Assembly (NCBI GenBank): GCA_032622095.1
Contig: CP136067.1
Coordinates: forward strand, 137,147,990-137,211,989
Reading direction: 5' to 3'
Source: Siphonodentalium dalli
Lineage: Eukaryota > Mollusca > Scaphopoda > Gadilida > Siphonodentaliidae
Length of the DNA stretch: 64,000 nt
Part shown: positions 1 to 12,217 of the stretch, in pieces
Layout: each line of letters starts with the position of its first letter
How positions within the stretch are numbered: the stretch's first letter is position 1
Made by a program: the position numbers and the translations under genes
Notes under the pieces: generated by a model
Databases searched by the model: none
Told to the model about the DNA's origin: nothing
Seen by the model: only the letters and a program-made list of their open reading frames with translations

Positions 1-700
1 ACCCCCATGCATATATATGTGCAGGAGATACTCGAGCTAGGATTCGTCTTAATATACCTGAGTTGAGGAATATTCACCCAAATCCAAGATGGCGGCCAAA
101 ATGGCCACCAGAAATAGAAAAATCGCCGAAAATCGCTGATTTTAACATCAGTGAACATTATTGTCATGACAACTCCACACCTGCTTACTATTGGCGACCG
201 AAATTTGAAAACAAGCGTAAATTCCTTTAATTTCTTACGATGGGCGTTATTGTTTCGCGATGTCTACCCACCATTACATGTTGATATGGAATAGTGATAT
301 GAAGTATTCATTAGGGTTTGGAAATTGATACTCACAGTCAAGATCGCGGCTAAATTGGCGGCCAGAAATTGAAAATAAATAGATATTTTCACATAATAAT
401 TTCAACTTTTTGTCATGATATCGGTATGTATGGACGAAACTGTACATAAACCATCTATTAGTGTTCAACTTAATCGCATCAAAATGCATAACATAGCTCG
501 TATCCTTCTGGAAAGACGAAAACCCACAATTAATATCGCGATGTGCGGCATTTCGAAATCCATTCTCCACTTAGCGCCGATAATGGTCCGTAACCGTAGG
601 TGCGCCGAATAGTCATATGACTCATATCAGTACAATTACCTGATAACAGATTCTGATTTGCCACGTCATATCCATAATTATCTGGACCAGCTTCAATTTC
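1..700 (+). repeat. F1-A left inverted arm (partial)
   Basis: The arm pairs with about 5,374-6,080 on the opposite strand. Shared landmarks are the ATGGCGGCC blocks, the TATGTATGGA(C/T)GAAAC segment and the GCGCCGAATAGTCATAT segment. It is built from diverged monomers of about 175 bp, most with a CAAGATGGCGGCC-like block. Confidence 0.75.
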
Positions 701-1898
701 TTTGTCTGATAAATATAGGTCGATCACATCGACAAAGTATTCACCACTTCCTGGGAGAAGGTCCCTCTAATCATAACTTTTCAAACAATTCACTTTCCGG
801 TGTCTAGCTTACGATTTTAAATATTTGCTAAATATGGGATTTGTGCGTCATCTTGAACTAGGAAGGCATATGGTCGATGAGTATAAAGCTTACAGACTGT
901 TATCTATATGTATGTGTCTCATACCCCCATGGGGATAAAGACATGTACACCTGGCGAACCAGTTAGCTAGTCACGTCTCAATAGATGGTTCGTCAACAGT
1001 TACTCACAAACGCAGCGAACGCATTGGCATACGTGGACAACTTCGACAGTGTTTCGAAAGTTGCTAGCTGTCTCATTCCCTTGGACAAAATGTCTATCTG
1101 CTAAGGAGAAGACCATAATGTACCGACTACCCACACTTTTTGACCATGATCCGAAGCAAACTGTGTGACGTCCTGTAGTTGTCTCGTCGAATATCTCACA
1201 GCAGAGAAGAACAATACTCGCGGTGCTTATTTGTGGACTTGCGCCATGATAGTGGGAATGAAATGGGCCACGGTATACACCACCCCTACACCTGGTGCAT
1301 ATTTAAGATATAGAATGTCATGCGTGTCGGTTTTTTTTTGGTGTGGTAAGATTGTATTTCCACATCCGTTTCGAATCCGTTTTCATTCAACTTGACCAGA
1401 TGTACACTTTTGTCTGGATAATACTATTCTAGCCTCCCTCAAAACAGTCTGATGGACTAAAGGATAATGTCTTTATAGCATGAAGGTATGCGTTTTTGTT
1501 ATCCTCTCTCATGGTTAGTGTCAGTATGTGGGCGGTATTATTCAAGAAAATGTCAGGAACTCTGGTGCATTTATTTCACTATAGTCTCGATGGCAATGGC
1601 TTTGGAAGTTGGGAAAGCGACCTTTATGATCATATAGCTTTATATATATATATATATATAACTTTAGAATATAGTAGTTAATGTCTCATGCAGGAAAATG
1701 GTCGCAATGGTGATGTTACCAAGAAATCACTTGGTGTACCCAAAGTATGTTGAACTGAATGCAAGATCTCATCAACGTAACATTCCTCTGGATGTTCTTC
1801 GCGTTGAACATTTCACCATTGTGTTGATGGCATTTGTACTTTCTTGAACCATACCGACCACCACCCAGCGTGAGTATGACATATCAACCAACAATCAA
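700..1898. other. F1-A central unique segment, left of the LINE insertion
   Basis: This is collinear with 8,290-9,368 of copy B (shared CACAGCAGAGAAGAACAAT and TACACCACCCCTACACCTGG blocks). Reading frames are short, and frame is not conserved between the copies. A (TA)n run lies at about 1,639-1,660. I see no gene. Confidence 0.5.
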
Positions 1899-4497
1899 AT
1901 TGTTGTTGAGTTGTTTCCGGCCGAAGGCCGGGTAGGATGTTCGGACTGCAGTTTGCACGTCCCTTCACCCTTTCTTGGCTTTTCGATGGAAATCGATCTT
2001 GTGGCTATCGTAGTTACTGTGGTTGGAGGCAAGGCGGCGGAAGCGTGGTGGATGAGTCTGGTGCTGTCGAGGTTATGTTGGTCTGTCTGTTTCGTCTAGT
2101 TGGAGGATGGACTTCGTCTTTTTCGTGGTGAGTAGGTGGTTTCTAACTTGGAGTTCCAAGAGGAGTGGGCTGTTGTCTAGTCGGGCTAATGTCATGTTTC
2201 TGAGTTCCATCAGTCTTTGCTTGATTGTAGGTATATTCGCTGCGTCGTGGAGGCCGTTGATCGGTGTCCATGGTGGTTGACGGAGTGCGATGCGGAGAGC
2301 TTTATTCTGGACTTTCTGTAGTTTTTCGATGTAGGTCTTTGGAGCTGCTATGAGGATGGCGGCACCATACTACATGACTGGTCGGACGAAGATTTGGTAG
2401 AGGTCGATGAGTGTTTGGCTGTCGGTTCCCCAGTCTGTACCCAGGAGGCATCTTAGTAGGTTGGTTCTTTTTCGGGCTTTGTCGGCTATCTTATTGATGT
2501 GTGAGTTGAAGGTCATCTTTTGGTCTAAGGTTATTCCTAGTAGGATTGCTTGGTCGGATGGTTTGATTGTCTCGTTGTCGATCTTGATGTTGATGGACTG
2601 TGTTTTCCTTCGTCTGTGGAATAGGATGAGTTGGGTCTTCTTCGCGTTGAGTTTAATTCTCCATTTTGAGCACCATGTTGATAGGTCGTTGAGTGTCTTT
2701 TGCAGTCGTTTCTGTATGATTTGGGGGTTTGTGTGTGAAGTCCAGAGTCCTAGGTCGTCGGCAAACTGTGATATTTCAACGTTGTTGTGTCTGTCTATAG
2801 GTATGTCGTTGGCGTAGATTAGAAAGAGGAGCGGGCTTAGTACTGATCCTTGGGGTGTTCCGGCGCGTAGGTAGACTGGGTTTGATGTTTCGTTGTTAAT
2901 GCGGACGCTGAGTTGACGGTCTTGTAGAAATGAGGAGACAAGGCGTGTGTATTTTCTTGCGATGTTGAGATGGCTGATTTTGTATCGGAGGCCGTCGTGC
3001 CATACGGAGTCGAAGGCTTTTCTACGTCTAGGAATACTGCGGCTGTTGTCTAATTCTTGCCTAGGGATAGTCGTGCGTCTTCTGCTAGTCGGGTGATGTG
3101 TTCCATGCCTTCTTTCCCTTGTCGGTAACCGCGCTGCCATGGGTTGAAGAAGTTGGATGATTCTAGATGTTCACGTAGTCTGTTGCTGATGATTCTCTCG
3201 AAGAGTTTTCCGGTACACTGCAGGAGGCTGATGGGTCGGTAGTTGTTGGGGATCGAGCGGTCTTTGTCTGGCTTGGGTATCATTACTCCGACGGCCGTTT
3301 TCCATGCTGTTGGGAAGTAACCAATAGTTAGGCACGCGTTGAATAGGATGACCAGTCTAGCGAAGAGGGCGGGTGGTGCTTGTCGTAGGATCGAGTAGGT
3401 GATGTTGTCGTTGCCTGGTGCTGAGTTGTTTTTTCCTTTCTTTAGGTTTGATGCGATCTCGTCTTGTGTGATGGGCGCTGCTATGGGAAAGACTTCGTCT
3501 TCGTTGTTGATGTTGTCTAGTGGTTTGAAGAGGTCTGGGTTGTCTTTGATGTGGTTCTCAACGGTTATTTTGAAGTTGTCGTCGTATGATGGGCCTTGGT
3601 GGGTGTTGTGAATATTTTGTAGATTGTCTGCGAACGTTTCAGCTTTTTCGCGGTCTCCTGAAGTCATGATTCCGTCCGTATTATTGTTGGTTGTTCCGGT
3701 GCCTGTGAGAGTTTTGAAGGTCTTCCAGAAGTGTTTGGTCATTTTCTTGTCGCCGAGTTCTGTCGTTGCTCGCTGCCAGGATTCTTGCTTTTCTTTTTTC
3801 ACTGCTGCTTTTACCTGCTTGTTCATGTTGTTATATAGTTGTCTGTAGTGGGCGTCATTTGGGTTCTTCTGTTGTAGTCTTCGGAGCTTGCGTTTTAGAC
3901 GGATCATGTTGAGAGTTTCAGGAGAGACACGCCATGCTGTGATGTTGACTGGCTGTTTTGGGCATGCTATGTCTAGGGCTGGTCTGGTCTGCGAGAGATG
4001 CTGGCATGTAGTGTTGATGTCGGTTGTTGATGTGATGGATGTTTTGTCGATGTTGTCTGTGATGTGTTGACGAAATATATCTCAGTTGGCTTTGTTGAAG
4101 TTGCGTCGAAGGGTTTTCTGGTGGCGATCAGCAGTGGCGTTGCTGATCTTGATGTGGACGGGTAGATGGTCGCTGGAGATGTCGTCACCTACCTGGCACA
4201 GGAATCCTTTCGTTGTGATGGATGGGGTGGCGATGGCTAAGTCGAGGATGTCCCATTCGTTGGTTGCAGCATGGTAGTGTGTAGGTTCGTCTTTGTTGTT
4301 GAGTATGAGTAGATCTTGGTCTTCGATGATGTCGAACATTCGGTCGCCGTTGCTGTTGGTCCGTTTGCATCCGTAGAAGGTGTGTTTCGCGTTGTAGTCT
4401 CCGATGAGTATGCATTGTCGATGTGTAGATGTGAAGTGGTGGAAGGAGGCGTTGCTGAGTTCTGTGAGTGGTGGGTTGTAGGTAGCGACAATGGCAG
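1899..4497 (-). mobile_element. Jockey/CR1-group non-LTR retrotransposon, 5'-truncated
   Basis: The boundaries come from comparison with the uninterrupted copy B site at about 9,365-9,378, where ...ATCAACCAATTATCAAAGG runs straight into CGCCTTTAAGAC. Here 2.6 kb intervene. The element begins inside the endonuclease domain, so ORF1 and the N-terminal endonuclease are missing, the usual 5' truncation of target-primed retrotransposition. The 3' end on the minus strand terminates in CAACAACAA, a short simple-repeat tail in place of poly(A). No clear target-site duplication is visible. Confidence 0.85.
2073..4497 (-). pseudogene. LINE ORF2 pseudogene: partial endonuclease plus reverse transcriptase
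   Basis: In order the frame carries the C-terminal half of an APE-type endonuclease (GDYNAKHT, then SSDHLPVHI), a linker, and the reverse transcriptase with AFDSVWHDGL, AGTPQGSVLSPLLF and the catalytic FADD block near 2,770-2,790. A C-terminal tail follows (YIEKLQKVQNKALRIA), ending at a TAA at 2,073-2,075. It is dead. An in-frame TGA lies at about 4,082, a TAG at about 3,050, a one-base frameshift just before the AFDSVWHDG motif (about 3,017), and a TAG at 2,370 right after the 'FVRPVM' segment. Residues upstream of 'TAIVATYNPP' are F1 flank and not element. Jockey-like membership rests on motif wording and was not tested by phylogeny. Confidence 0.85.
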
Positions 4498-5373
4498 TCG
4501 CCTTTAAGACTACACCCCAGTATGGGTGGGTCTTATATAGTAGTAGCCAATGATACACACATTAACCAGTTGATTAAGAACGGCTTCCAAACGGATGGGA
4601 ACATACAATCTTAGTATACAAGGAAAGCAAAGCCACGCATGAGATCCTGTCTGAATCTAAAACATACCAAAAGAAGGGGATGTGCAGTCATGGTCCAATT
4701 TCATTTCCACTATCATGACACATTCCCACAAACTAACACCGTGTGTATTGTTATCATTTTATCGTGTATTGTTGGATCTTTTCGGTGAGATGATTGCTGG
4801 ACGCCAACAAGATTGTTCTTAGGATCATGTTCAAGAAGTGTGGGTATATTATGCATTATGGTCTTCTACGCCTTAACAGAGAGGCATCCGTCAAATGTCA
4901 GGCTTTCAACATTCGAAGCCATACAGAAGTTGTCCGGGTACGTCGACATCAGTGCATTAGATGAGTATGTGAATTGATGAACCATATATTGAGAAGTGGC
5001 TGTTTGGGAAGATCACCAGGTGTACATGTTGTTATCCCAATTAGGTCACCAAAGCTGAAAATACGCAGATAGATAGGTCCCTCTGAAAGCTAGTATACGC
5101 ATCGACCGAATACCTTTCTATTTTATCGCACAAGATGACGCCCATACCCCATATGTAGCATCTGAATTATACCATAAGCTATACCACGATGAAGCTCGCC
5201 AAGAATAAGGATAAGAATTCCATGCTTTCGAAACAATCACGTGAGCTGGACACCGGCATATGTATTGTTTGAAACATTCCAATTAGTGGGACCCTTCTAC
5301 AAAGAAGTGTAAAAAACTGTTTTTGTGAGCGAGATAGATTAATCTAACGAAGAGACGGAAACTGGTCCAGATA
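4498..5373. other. F1-A central unique segment, right of the LINE insertion
   Basis: This is collinear with 9,375-10,235 of copy B (for example CGCCTTTAAGACTACACCCC and GCTTCCAAACGGATGGGAAC). Short frames only; no gene recognised. Confidence 0.5.
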
Positions 5374-6568
5374 ATGCTGAATGTGGCAAATCAGAATAAG
5401 CTCAGGTATACTGTTGTTTTGATTCTTGGAAGTCATAATATGACTATTCGGCGCACGGTTACGGCCAGTATGGCCCTTAGTGGAGAATGGATTTTTAAAT
5501 GTCACATCTACAACTTATGTTGGAACTATTATATGGCTTATATTATGTACCGTTTCGTCCATACATATCGATATTATGACAAAAAGTTGAAATTAGTATG
5601 TGATACTATAGACATCTTTTCAATTTCTGGCCGCCAGTTTGGCCGCCATCTTGACTGTGAGAGTTTGCCAAACTCAAATGAATACTTCATATCAATGTTT
5701 CATATGAACATGTAATTGTGGGCAACTCAACTGTCAGCATTTGTGCAGTTGTCTCGAAAATAATGCCCAATGATGTGAAAATGAGGGAATTTCAGTGATT
5801 TTTCAAAATCTGTCCGCCATTGTGGGCGCCATTTTAGATTTGGGGGACTTTTATTTGGATTTGGTACAAGGAAATTTCTTCGCCTAAGTGTTCCCAACTC
5901 ACAATAGTAAGCAGGTGTGGAGTTACCGTGACAATAACGCTCATTGATGTTAAAATCAGCGATTTTCGGAAATTTTTCTATTTCTGGTGGCCATTTTGGC
6001 CGCCATCTTGGATTTTGGTGAATATTCCTCAACTCAGGTATAAGAGGAATCCTAGCTCGAGTATCTCCTGCACATATGTATGCATGGGTGTTGTTATGAT
6101 ATGAATGTATATTATGGTTCCCATGTGTTAACCAATGACTCTTCTATACGATAGATGTATAACATCACGCCAAGAAGCCCAAGATGCCAATATTTTTCCA
6201 ACAGAGACAAACGAAAGGTGGTGAAATGTCAGGAAAATAGCATATTTTCACATTTCGGCGGCCATCCGACATATTGGATTATTATTTTTTGCTAATTTGT
6301 AAGGGTTGTATATTAGCATAACGAATCGAGCGGAAAAAAAGACCGCGTGTGATATCATCTTTACTATAACGGCGATCGAAGAGACCTGGTGCATATATAA
6401 AAAATGGCCGCCACGATGACGCCATCTTGTCTGGAGTCTCTGCGGCCACTTTTTTTTCTTGTTAACAACTGAAAAATATTAGAGGAGACATTAAGAAAGA
6501 AAATTAGTGGGGTGAAGTTGAGTCCTGGGGGGTGGGGGTGCAGAAGTCGACTAATATCTCCTGGACTA
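5374..6568 (-). repeat. F1-A right inverted arm
   Basis: Reverse complement of the left-arm sequence, homologous to 19,787-21,074. It contains at least six (A/T)ATGGCGGC-type blocks and ends at the element terminus 6,568. Copy A shows the uninterrupted form of the F2 insertion site at about 5,513-5,530 (CTTATGTTGGAAC). Confidence 0.8.
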
Positions 6569-6641
6569 GTTGGTGAATGATGAATCTGGTTGAAGAGAGA
6601 TAATCCAATCCAACAAACAACCATTCAAATATTCAAGAACT

Positions 6642-6670
6642 TGATTTGAATATACTCTTAGTAAATAATG
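6642..6670 (+). repeat. 29-bp direct repeat, left member
   Basis: TGATTTGAATATACTCTTAG and onward is repeated at 22,705-22,733 with two mismatches. The pair flanks the whole R2/F1-B/F2/F3 stack (about 16 kb). Confidence 0.7.
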
Positions 6671-6758
6671 TGACCCGCCATATCAAATCCAGTCGCAAGT
6701 CGGGATTTTTTTTACCCTGTGCCAATGCTTTCTCTTATATAATGCGAGTCGACCGTAG

Positions 6759-8220
6759 TAGTCCAGGAGATATTGGTCGACCTCTGCACCCCCCCCCCCC
6801 AGGACTTAACTTCACCCCACTAATTTTCTTCCTTAAGGTCTCTTCTAATTTTTTTCACTTGTTAACAAGAAAAAAAAGTGGCCGCAAAGACTCCAGACAA
6901 GATGGCGTCCATCATGGCGGCCATTTTTTTAAAATGCACCAGGTCTCTTTAATCGCCATTATAGTAAAGGTGATAGCACATGAGGTCTTGTTTTCCGCTC
7001 GATTCGTTATGCTAATATACAACCCTTACAAATTAGCCAAAAATCCGACACCAGAATCCAATATGGCGGCCAAGATGGCCGCCGAAATGTGAAAATATGC
7101 TATTTTTCTGACATGTTACCACCTTTCGGTTGTCTCTGTGTGAAAATGTTAGAATTTTTGCGTCATGTTATGCATTTATCATATAGAGGAGTCATTGGCG
7201 AACACATGGGGACCATAACATGCATTCACTGCGGAATATTTTTGTCCGATATCACGTTTTCCCAAATGCCGGTATCATAGGTCAAAGCTTAAACTCCGTT
7301 AATAACGCGATGTTATGTTTCGAATCAATGCATGTTATGGCTATTATAACAACACCCATGCATATATATTTGCAGGAGATACTCGAGCTAGGATTCCTCT
7401 TATACCCGAGTTGAGGAATATTTACCCAAATCCAAGATGGCGGCCACGGCCAAAATGGCCACCAGAAATAAAAAATCGCCGAAAATCGCTGATTTTAACA
7501 TCAGTGAGCATTATCGTCATGACAACTCCACACTTGCTTACTATTGTAAATTGGGAACACTTAGGCGAAGAACTTTCCTTGTACCATATCCAAATAAAAG
7601 TCCCCCAAATCCAAAATGGCGCCCACAATGGCGGACAGATTTTGAATAATCACCGAAATTCCCTCATATTCACATCATTGGGCATTATTGTCGAGACAAC
7701 TCCACCCATGCTTACAATTGAGTTGGAAATACTGAGGTGAAGTAATTACATTGCATCTCATGCAAGAAATTGTTTTCCAAATCGAAGATGGCGGCCAAAA
7801 TGGCGACCGAAATTTGAAAACAAGTCTACATTCCTTTGCTTTCTTACGATGGGCGTTATTGATTCGCGATTTCTATCCACCATTACATGTTGATATGGAA
7901 TAGTGACATGAAGTATTCATTGGGGTTTGGCAATTGATACTCACAGCCAAGATCGCTGCTAAATTGGCGGCTAGAAATTGAAAAGAAATCGATATTTTCA
8001 CATATTAATTTCAACTTTTTGTCATAATATCGGTATGTATGGATGAAACTGTACATAACCCATCTACTAGTTCAACATAAAGGTATCAAAACGCATAACA
8101 TAGCTCGTATCCTTCTGGAAAGATGAAACACCACAATTAATATCGCGATGTGGTATTTCGAAATCCAGTCTCCACTTAGCGCCGATAATGGCCGTAAGCG
8201 TAGGTGCGCCGAATAGTTAT
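6759..8220 (+). repeat. F1-B left arm with ATGGCGGC monomer array
   Basis: This pairs with 19,787-21,074. Blocks related to CCAAGATGGCGGCC occur at about 6,897, 6,910, 7,060, 7,434, 7,612, 7,785 and 7,948. The last four are spaced about 178, 173 and 163 bp apart, which shows an underlying tandem monomer of about 175 bp that has diverged. A run of about 12 C lies near 6,788. Confidence 0.75.
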
Positions 8221-10230
8221 ATCAGAACAATTACCTGATAACAGATTCTGATTTGCCACGTCACGTCCATAATTATCTGGACCAGCTTCCATTTCTTTGT
8301 GTGATAAATCTAGGTCGCTCACACCGAAAAAGTATTCACCACTTCCTGGGAGTAGAGTCCCTCTAATCATAACGTTTCAAACAATTCATTTTCCGGTGTC
8401 TAGCTTACAGAAGGTCATCTCTATGTATGTGTCTCATACCCCATGGGATAACGAAATGTACACCTGGAGAACCAGTTAGCTAGTCACTTCTCAATAGATG
8501 GTTCGTCAACTCAAAAACTCAGCGAACGCATTGGCATATGTGGACAATTTCGACAGTGTTTCGAAGGTTGCTAGCTGTCTCATTCCCTTGGACAGATGTC
8601 TATCTGCTAAGGAGAAGACCCTAGTGTACAGACTACCCACACTTCTTGACCATTATCCGAAGCAAACTGTGTGACGCCCCGCAGTGTCTCGTCGAATATC
8701 TCACAGCAGAGAAGAACAATGCTCGCGGTGCTAGTTTGTGGACATGTGCCATGATAGTGGGAATGAAATGGGCCACTGTATACACCACCCCTACACCTGG
8801 TGCATGTTTACGATATCGAATGTCATGCGTGTCGGTTTTATTTGGTGTGGTAAGATTGTATTTCCACATCCGTTTCGAAGCCTTTCTGACTCAACTACGT
8901 ACACTTTTGTCTGGATAATAATATGCTAACCTCCCTCAAAACAGTCGGATGGACTAAAGGATAATGTATGTATAGCATGAATGTATGCGTGTTTTGTTAT
9001 CCTCTCTCGGGGTTAGTGTCAGTATGTGGGCGGTATTATTCAAGAAAATGTCAGGAACTGTGGTGCATTTATTTCACTATGTCTTTAAAGAACAATTTAC
9101 AGTCTCGATGGCATATGATCATATAGCTTTATATATATAACTTTAGAATATAGTAGTTAATGTCTCATGCAGGAAAATGGTCGCATTGGTGATGTTACCA
9201 ATAAATCACTTGGTGTACCAACGTTTGTTGAACTGAATGCAAGAGCTCATCAACGTAACATTCCTCTGGATGTTCTTCGCGTTGAACATTTCACCCTTTT
9301 GTTGATGGCATTTGTACTTTCTTGAACCATACCACCCAGCGTGAGTATGACATATCAACCAATTATCAAAGGTATCGCCTTTAAGACTACACCCCAATCT
9401 TGGTGGGGCTTATACAGCAGTAGCCAATGGCATACTCCTGGTCCAGTTGTTTAAGAAGGGCTTCCAAACGGATGGGAACATACAATCTTAGCATACAAGG
9501 AAAGCAAAGCCACACATGAGATCCTGTCTGAATCTAAAACATAACAAAATAAGGGGCGGTGCAGTCATGGTCCAATTTCATTTCCACTATCATGACACAT
9601 ACCCACAAACTAGCACCGTGTGTATTGTTATAATCTGCTTGGATCTGTTCGGTGAAACGATTGCTGGACGCCAACAAGCTTGTTCTTATGATCATGTTCA
9701 AGGAGTTTGGGTATATTATGCATTATGGTCTTCTACGCCTTGGCATAAATGCACCCGTCAAATGTCGGGCTTTCAACATTCGAAGCCAAATACAGAAGTT
9801 GTCCGGGTACACCCCGCAATAGATGAGTATGTGAATTGATGAACCATATATTGCGAAGTGGCTGTTTGGGAAGATCACCAGGTGTACACGTTGTTATCCC
9901 CATTAGGTCACCAAAGCTGACAATACGCAGATAGATAGGTCCCTCTGAAAGCTAGCATATGCATCGACCGAATACCTTTGTAGTGTATCGCACAAGATGA
10001 GGCATATACCCCATATGTAGCATCTGAATTATACCATAAGCTATACCACGAATGAAGCTCGTTAAGAATTCCAAGCTTTCGAAACCAACACGCGAGCTGA
10101 ACACCGGCATATGTATTGTTTGAAATATTCCGATTAGTGGCACACTCCTACAAAGAAGAGTACTGAACTGTTGTTGTGAGTGAGATAGATTAATCTGACG
10201 AAGAGACGGAAACGAGTCTAGATAATGCTG
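8220..10230. other. F1-B central unique segment
   Basis: Collinear with F1-A's centre but without the LINE. The uninterrupted LINE target is at about 9,365-9,378. Reading frames are short and not shared in frame with copy A. I recognise no gene. Confidence 0.5.
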
Positions 10231-10410
10231 AATGTGGCAATTCAGAATAAGCTCAGGTACTGTTGTTTTGATTCTTGGAAGTCATAATATGACTATTCGG
10301 AGCACCTATATATGGTTACGGCCTGTATGAGCCCTTAGTGGAGAATGGATTTTGAAATACCACATTGCGATTGTGGGTTTTCATCCTTCCAAAAGGCTAC
10401 GACTTACATT
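10230..10410 (-). repeat. F1-B right arm, inner piece, interrupted by F2
   Basis: GTGGAGAATGGATTTTGAAA continues as reverse-complement arm sequence up to CGACTTACATT. After F2 the arm resumes at 19,782 with ACATTGGAACTAATATATGG. Confidence 0.65.
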
Positions 10411-10469
10411 CACTGGGGGTAAGCTGCTCCGTGGGAAGTGGTTCGCTTGTGATAAAAGCTCCAGTGCGC
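10411..10469 (+). repeat. F2 left terminal inverted repeat
   Basis: Begins CACTGGGGGTAAGC and pairs with 19,723-19,781. Its inner end contains CTCCAGTGCGC, a motif repeated subterminally. Confidence 0.85.
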
Positions 10470-10495
10470 ATACGAGAAGCTCCAGTGCACATCCG
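10460..10495 (+). repeat. F2 left subterminal CCAGTGCG motifs
   Basis: AGCTCCAGTGCGCAT and AGCTCCAGTGCACAT occur about 20 bp apart. Related copies lie at about 17,537, 17,593, 19,270 (inverted), 19,302 (inverted) and 19,715 (inverted). Subterminal repeats of this kind usually serve as transposase binding sites; that role is inferred. Confidence 0.55.
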
Positions 10496-10831
10496 GTCAG
10501 AAGAAGTTATTTTATTTACAACATTCAAAGAACACAGATTGAAGGTAAGGAATAGAAAAGAATTTCCACTGCTGCTCCCTTCTGCGATAACATCTATAAC
10601 AAAACCAGGTACGTTTTGTCACATATTTTCTCACAATACCCGTTTAACATTGCTGAAAAAACATTCCCTATGCATTTACTATGGGAAAATAGCGAAAGTA
10701 ACCGGGTGAATAGAGCGTATTTAAAAGCTTATTTGAGCGTGAACAATATTTAACAATAAAGCTAATACGTCATCTAGTAATCCCCAATCAGTGTCGATGT
10801 ATTCTGGGGACATGACAATCTGCGGAATGGG

Positions 10832-11233
10832 ATGGAATATGGAATAGAACGACAATCTGCGGAACAGAATTTCAAATTGCGTGGAACGGCCGATATCTCG
10901 AGGAATACAGGGCGTAGGGCGCTCATGTTGGTGTCTAACGAAAGGCCCACATTCGCCCTATCCACACATATTAACCCCGCCACTGACCGGACACCAGACG
11001 TTGCATTATTTGATCGAAAACTGACCTAACATGGGGTGAAATTTGGGATAGCATGGCAATCTGCGGAACAGAATTTCAAATTGCGTGGAACGGCCGATAT
11101 CTCGAGGAATACAGGGCGTAGGGCGCTCATTTTTGTGTCTAACGAAAGGCCGATATTCGCCCTATCCACACATATTAACCCCGCCACTGAACGGACACCG
11201 GAAGTTGCATTATTCGGTCGAAAACTGACCTAA
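10832..11233 (+). repeat. 204-bp direct duplication carrying two 65-codon frames (left arm)
   Basis: Two tandem copies (10,832-11,029 and 11,036-11,233 as frames) each hold an ATG-to-stop frame of 65 codons with the core QSAEQNFKLRGTADISRN and ending GRKLT or DRKLT. The inverted arm holds two more. I do not recognise the peptide. The frames may be kept open only because the copies are young, so coding is possible but unproven. Confidence 0.5.
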
Positions 11234-12217
11234 CATAAAATGCCACAAACACGAAAAACTGCGTTCGACATTAATGTTTAGAATTTAGATTTCTCGACGA
11301 ATACGCTAGCAAACACCAAGTTTTAGGTATCAAATAACGCAGTGGAATACTGTGCACTCGTTTTTATCTACAATATGGCTGTTTTAGTGCGAAAACTGTA
11401 ATAGCGAAACGCAAACAAGCGCCGATAAAACAGCTAAAAATAGACTCGATATTTACATTTACACGATCGATTTCAGCTGGTATATTCAATATAATGGGGC
11501 GTATAGTATATCAAAATGTAGGATTAGACACAGGGAATGTATTTTTTTCCAAATGGGTCCACCACGCGGTGAAATTGTTGCAGAAATTCGCTCCAAAATA
11601 TTCGCTGTTGTGACTAAAAGCCCAGATGCCGGAGCCCGGCGACTAAAAGCCAAGTTACAAAATAGATTAACTGGTTTGAACGCATGAATATGTCAATGGT
11701 CAGACTGTTGGAAATAATACCCAATTTTTTTTATAGACTTATATAAACACTTACGTGTGAAACTCGAATTTTAATTAAATCCATGATTGTGTAGTCTCTC
11801 GTATATCACGAACACTGCGCGCACACATTTTATTGGAATACATGCCATCTTTGCCTTGTGTTTTGTTTAGTTTAGTTTTTTTGGCGACCAAAGATGAGAT
11901 GTGTTCGCACCACACTGTGCTAAGGCCAATGAAATCACTGAATTTCAGATTATCAGCTTAACCGCATTATTTCATTAGTATCTGAAGCAAATTAATGAAC
12001 ACCATAAACAATAGAAAATTAACACAGCTCTTCGTGCGGGATAATCTTTAAAGCCAGTGACACCTCAGTCATCCTGACAGACTGTACAAACATAATGATA
12101 ATGGGGCATTATGCATCATGAATATTTTTGTTAATTGGAATTGTCAAATCTAACATGCATGTTGTGGCTTCTAAGTAAACAAATTACCAGTTTTTTTAAA
12201 TGGAGGCATGATGTTAA

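Larger units (their letters stand above)
1..6568. mobile_element. F1 copy A: long-inverted-repeat DNA element, left end outside window
   Basis: Bases 1-1,898 plus 4,498-5,500 are collinear with 7,350-10,340 (copy B). Bases from about 5,374 to 6,568 are the reverse complement of the left arm. The right terminus reads AATATCTCCTGGACTA, the reverse complement of copy B's left end. The element therefore has arms of well over 1 kb around a roughly 2-kb centre, which here also holds a LINE insertion. No transposase reading frame is seen in the centre, so the copy looks non-autonomous or decayed. The superfamily is unassigned. Confidence in the repeat structure is high. Confidence 0.8.

Noticed and set aside
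1165-1395. Small frame in the F1 centre as a gene
   Set aside because: The copy B counterpart (8,646-8,918) has a different start and end and shows drift typical of non-coding sequence.
3973-4188. Separate small frame between endonuclease and RT of the LINE
   Set aside because: It is out of frame with the ORF2 linker, which can be followed in the other frame through a single TGA.
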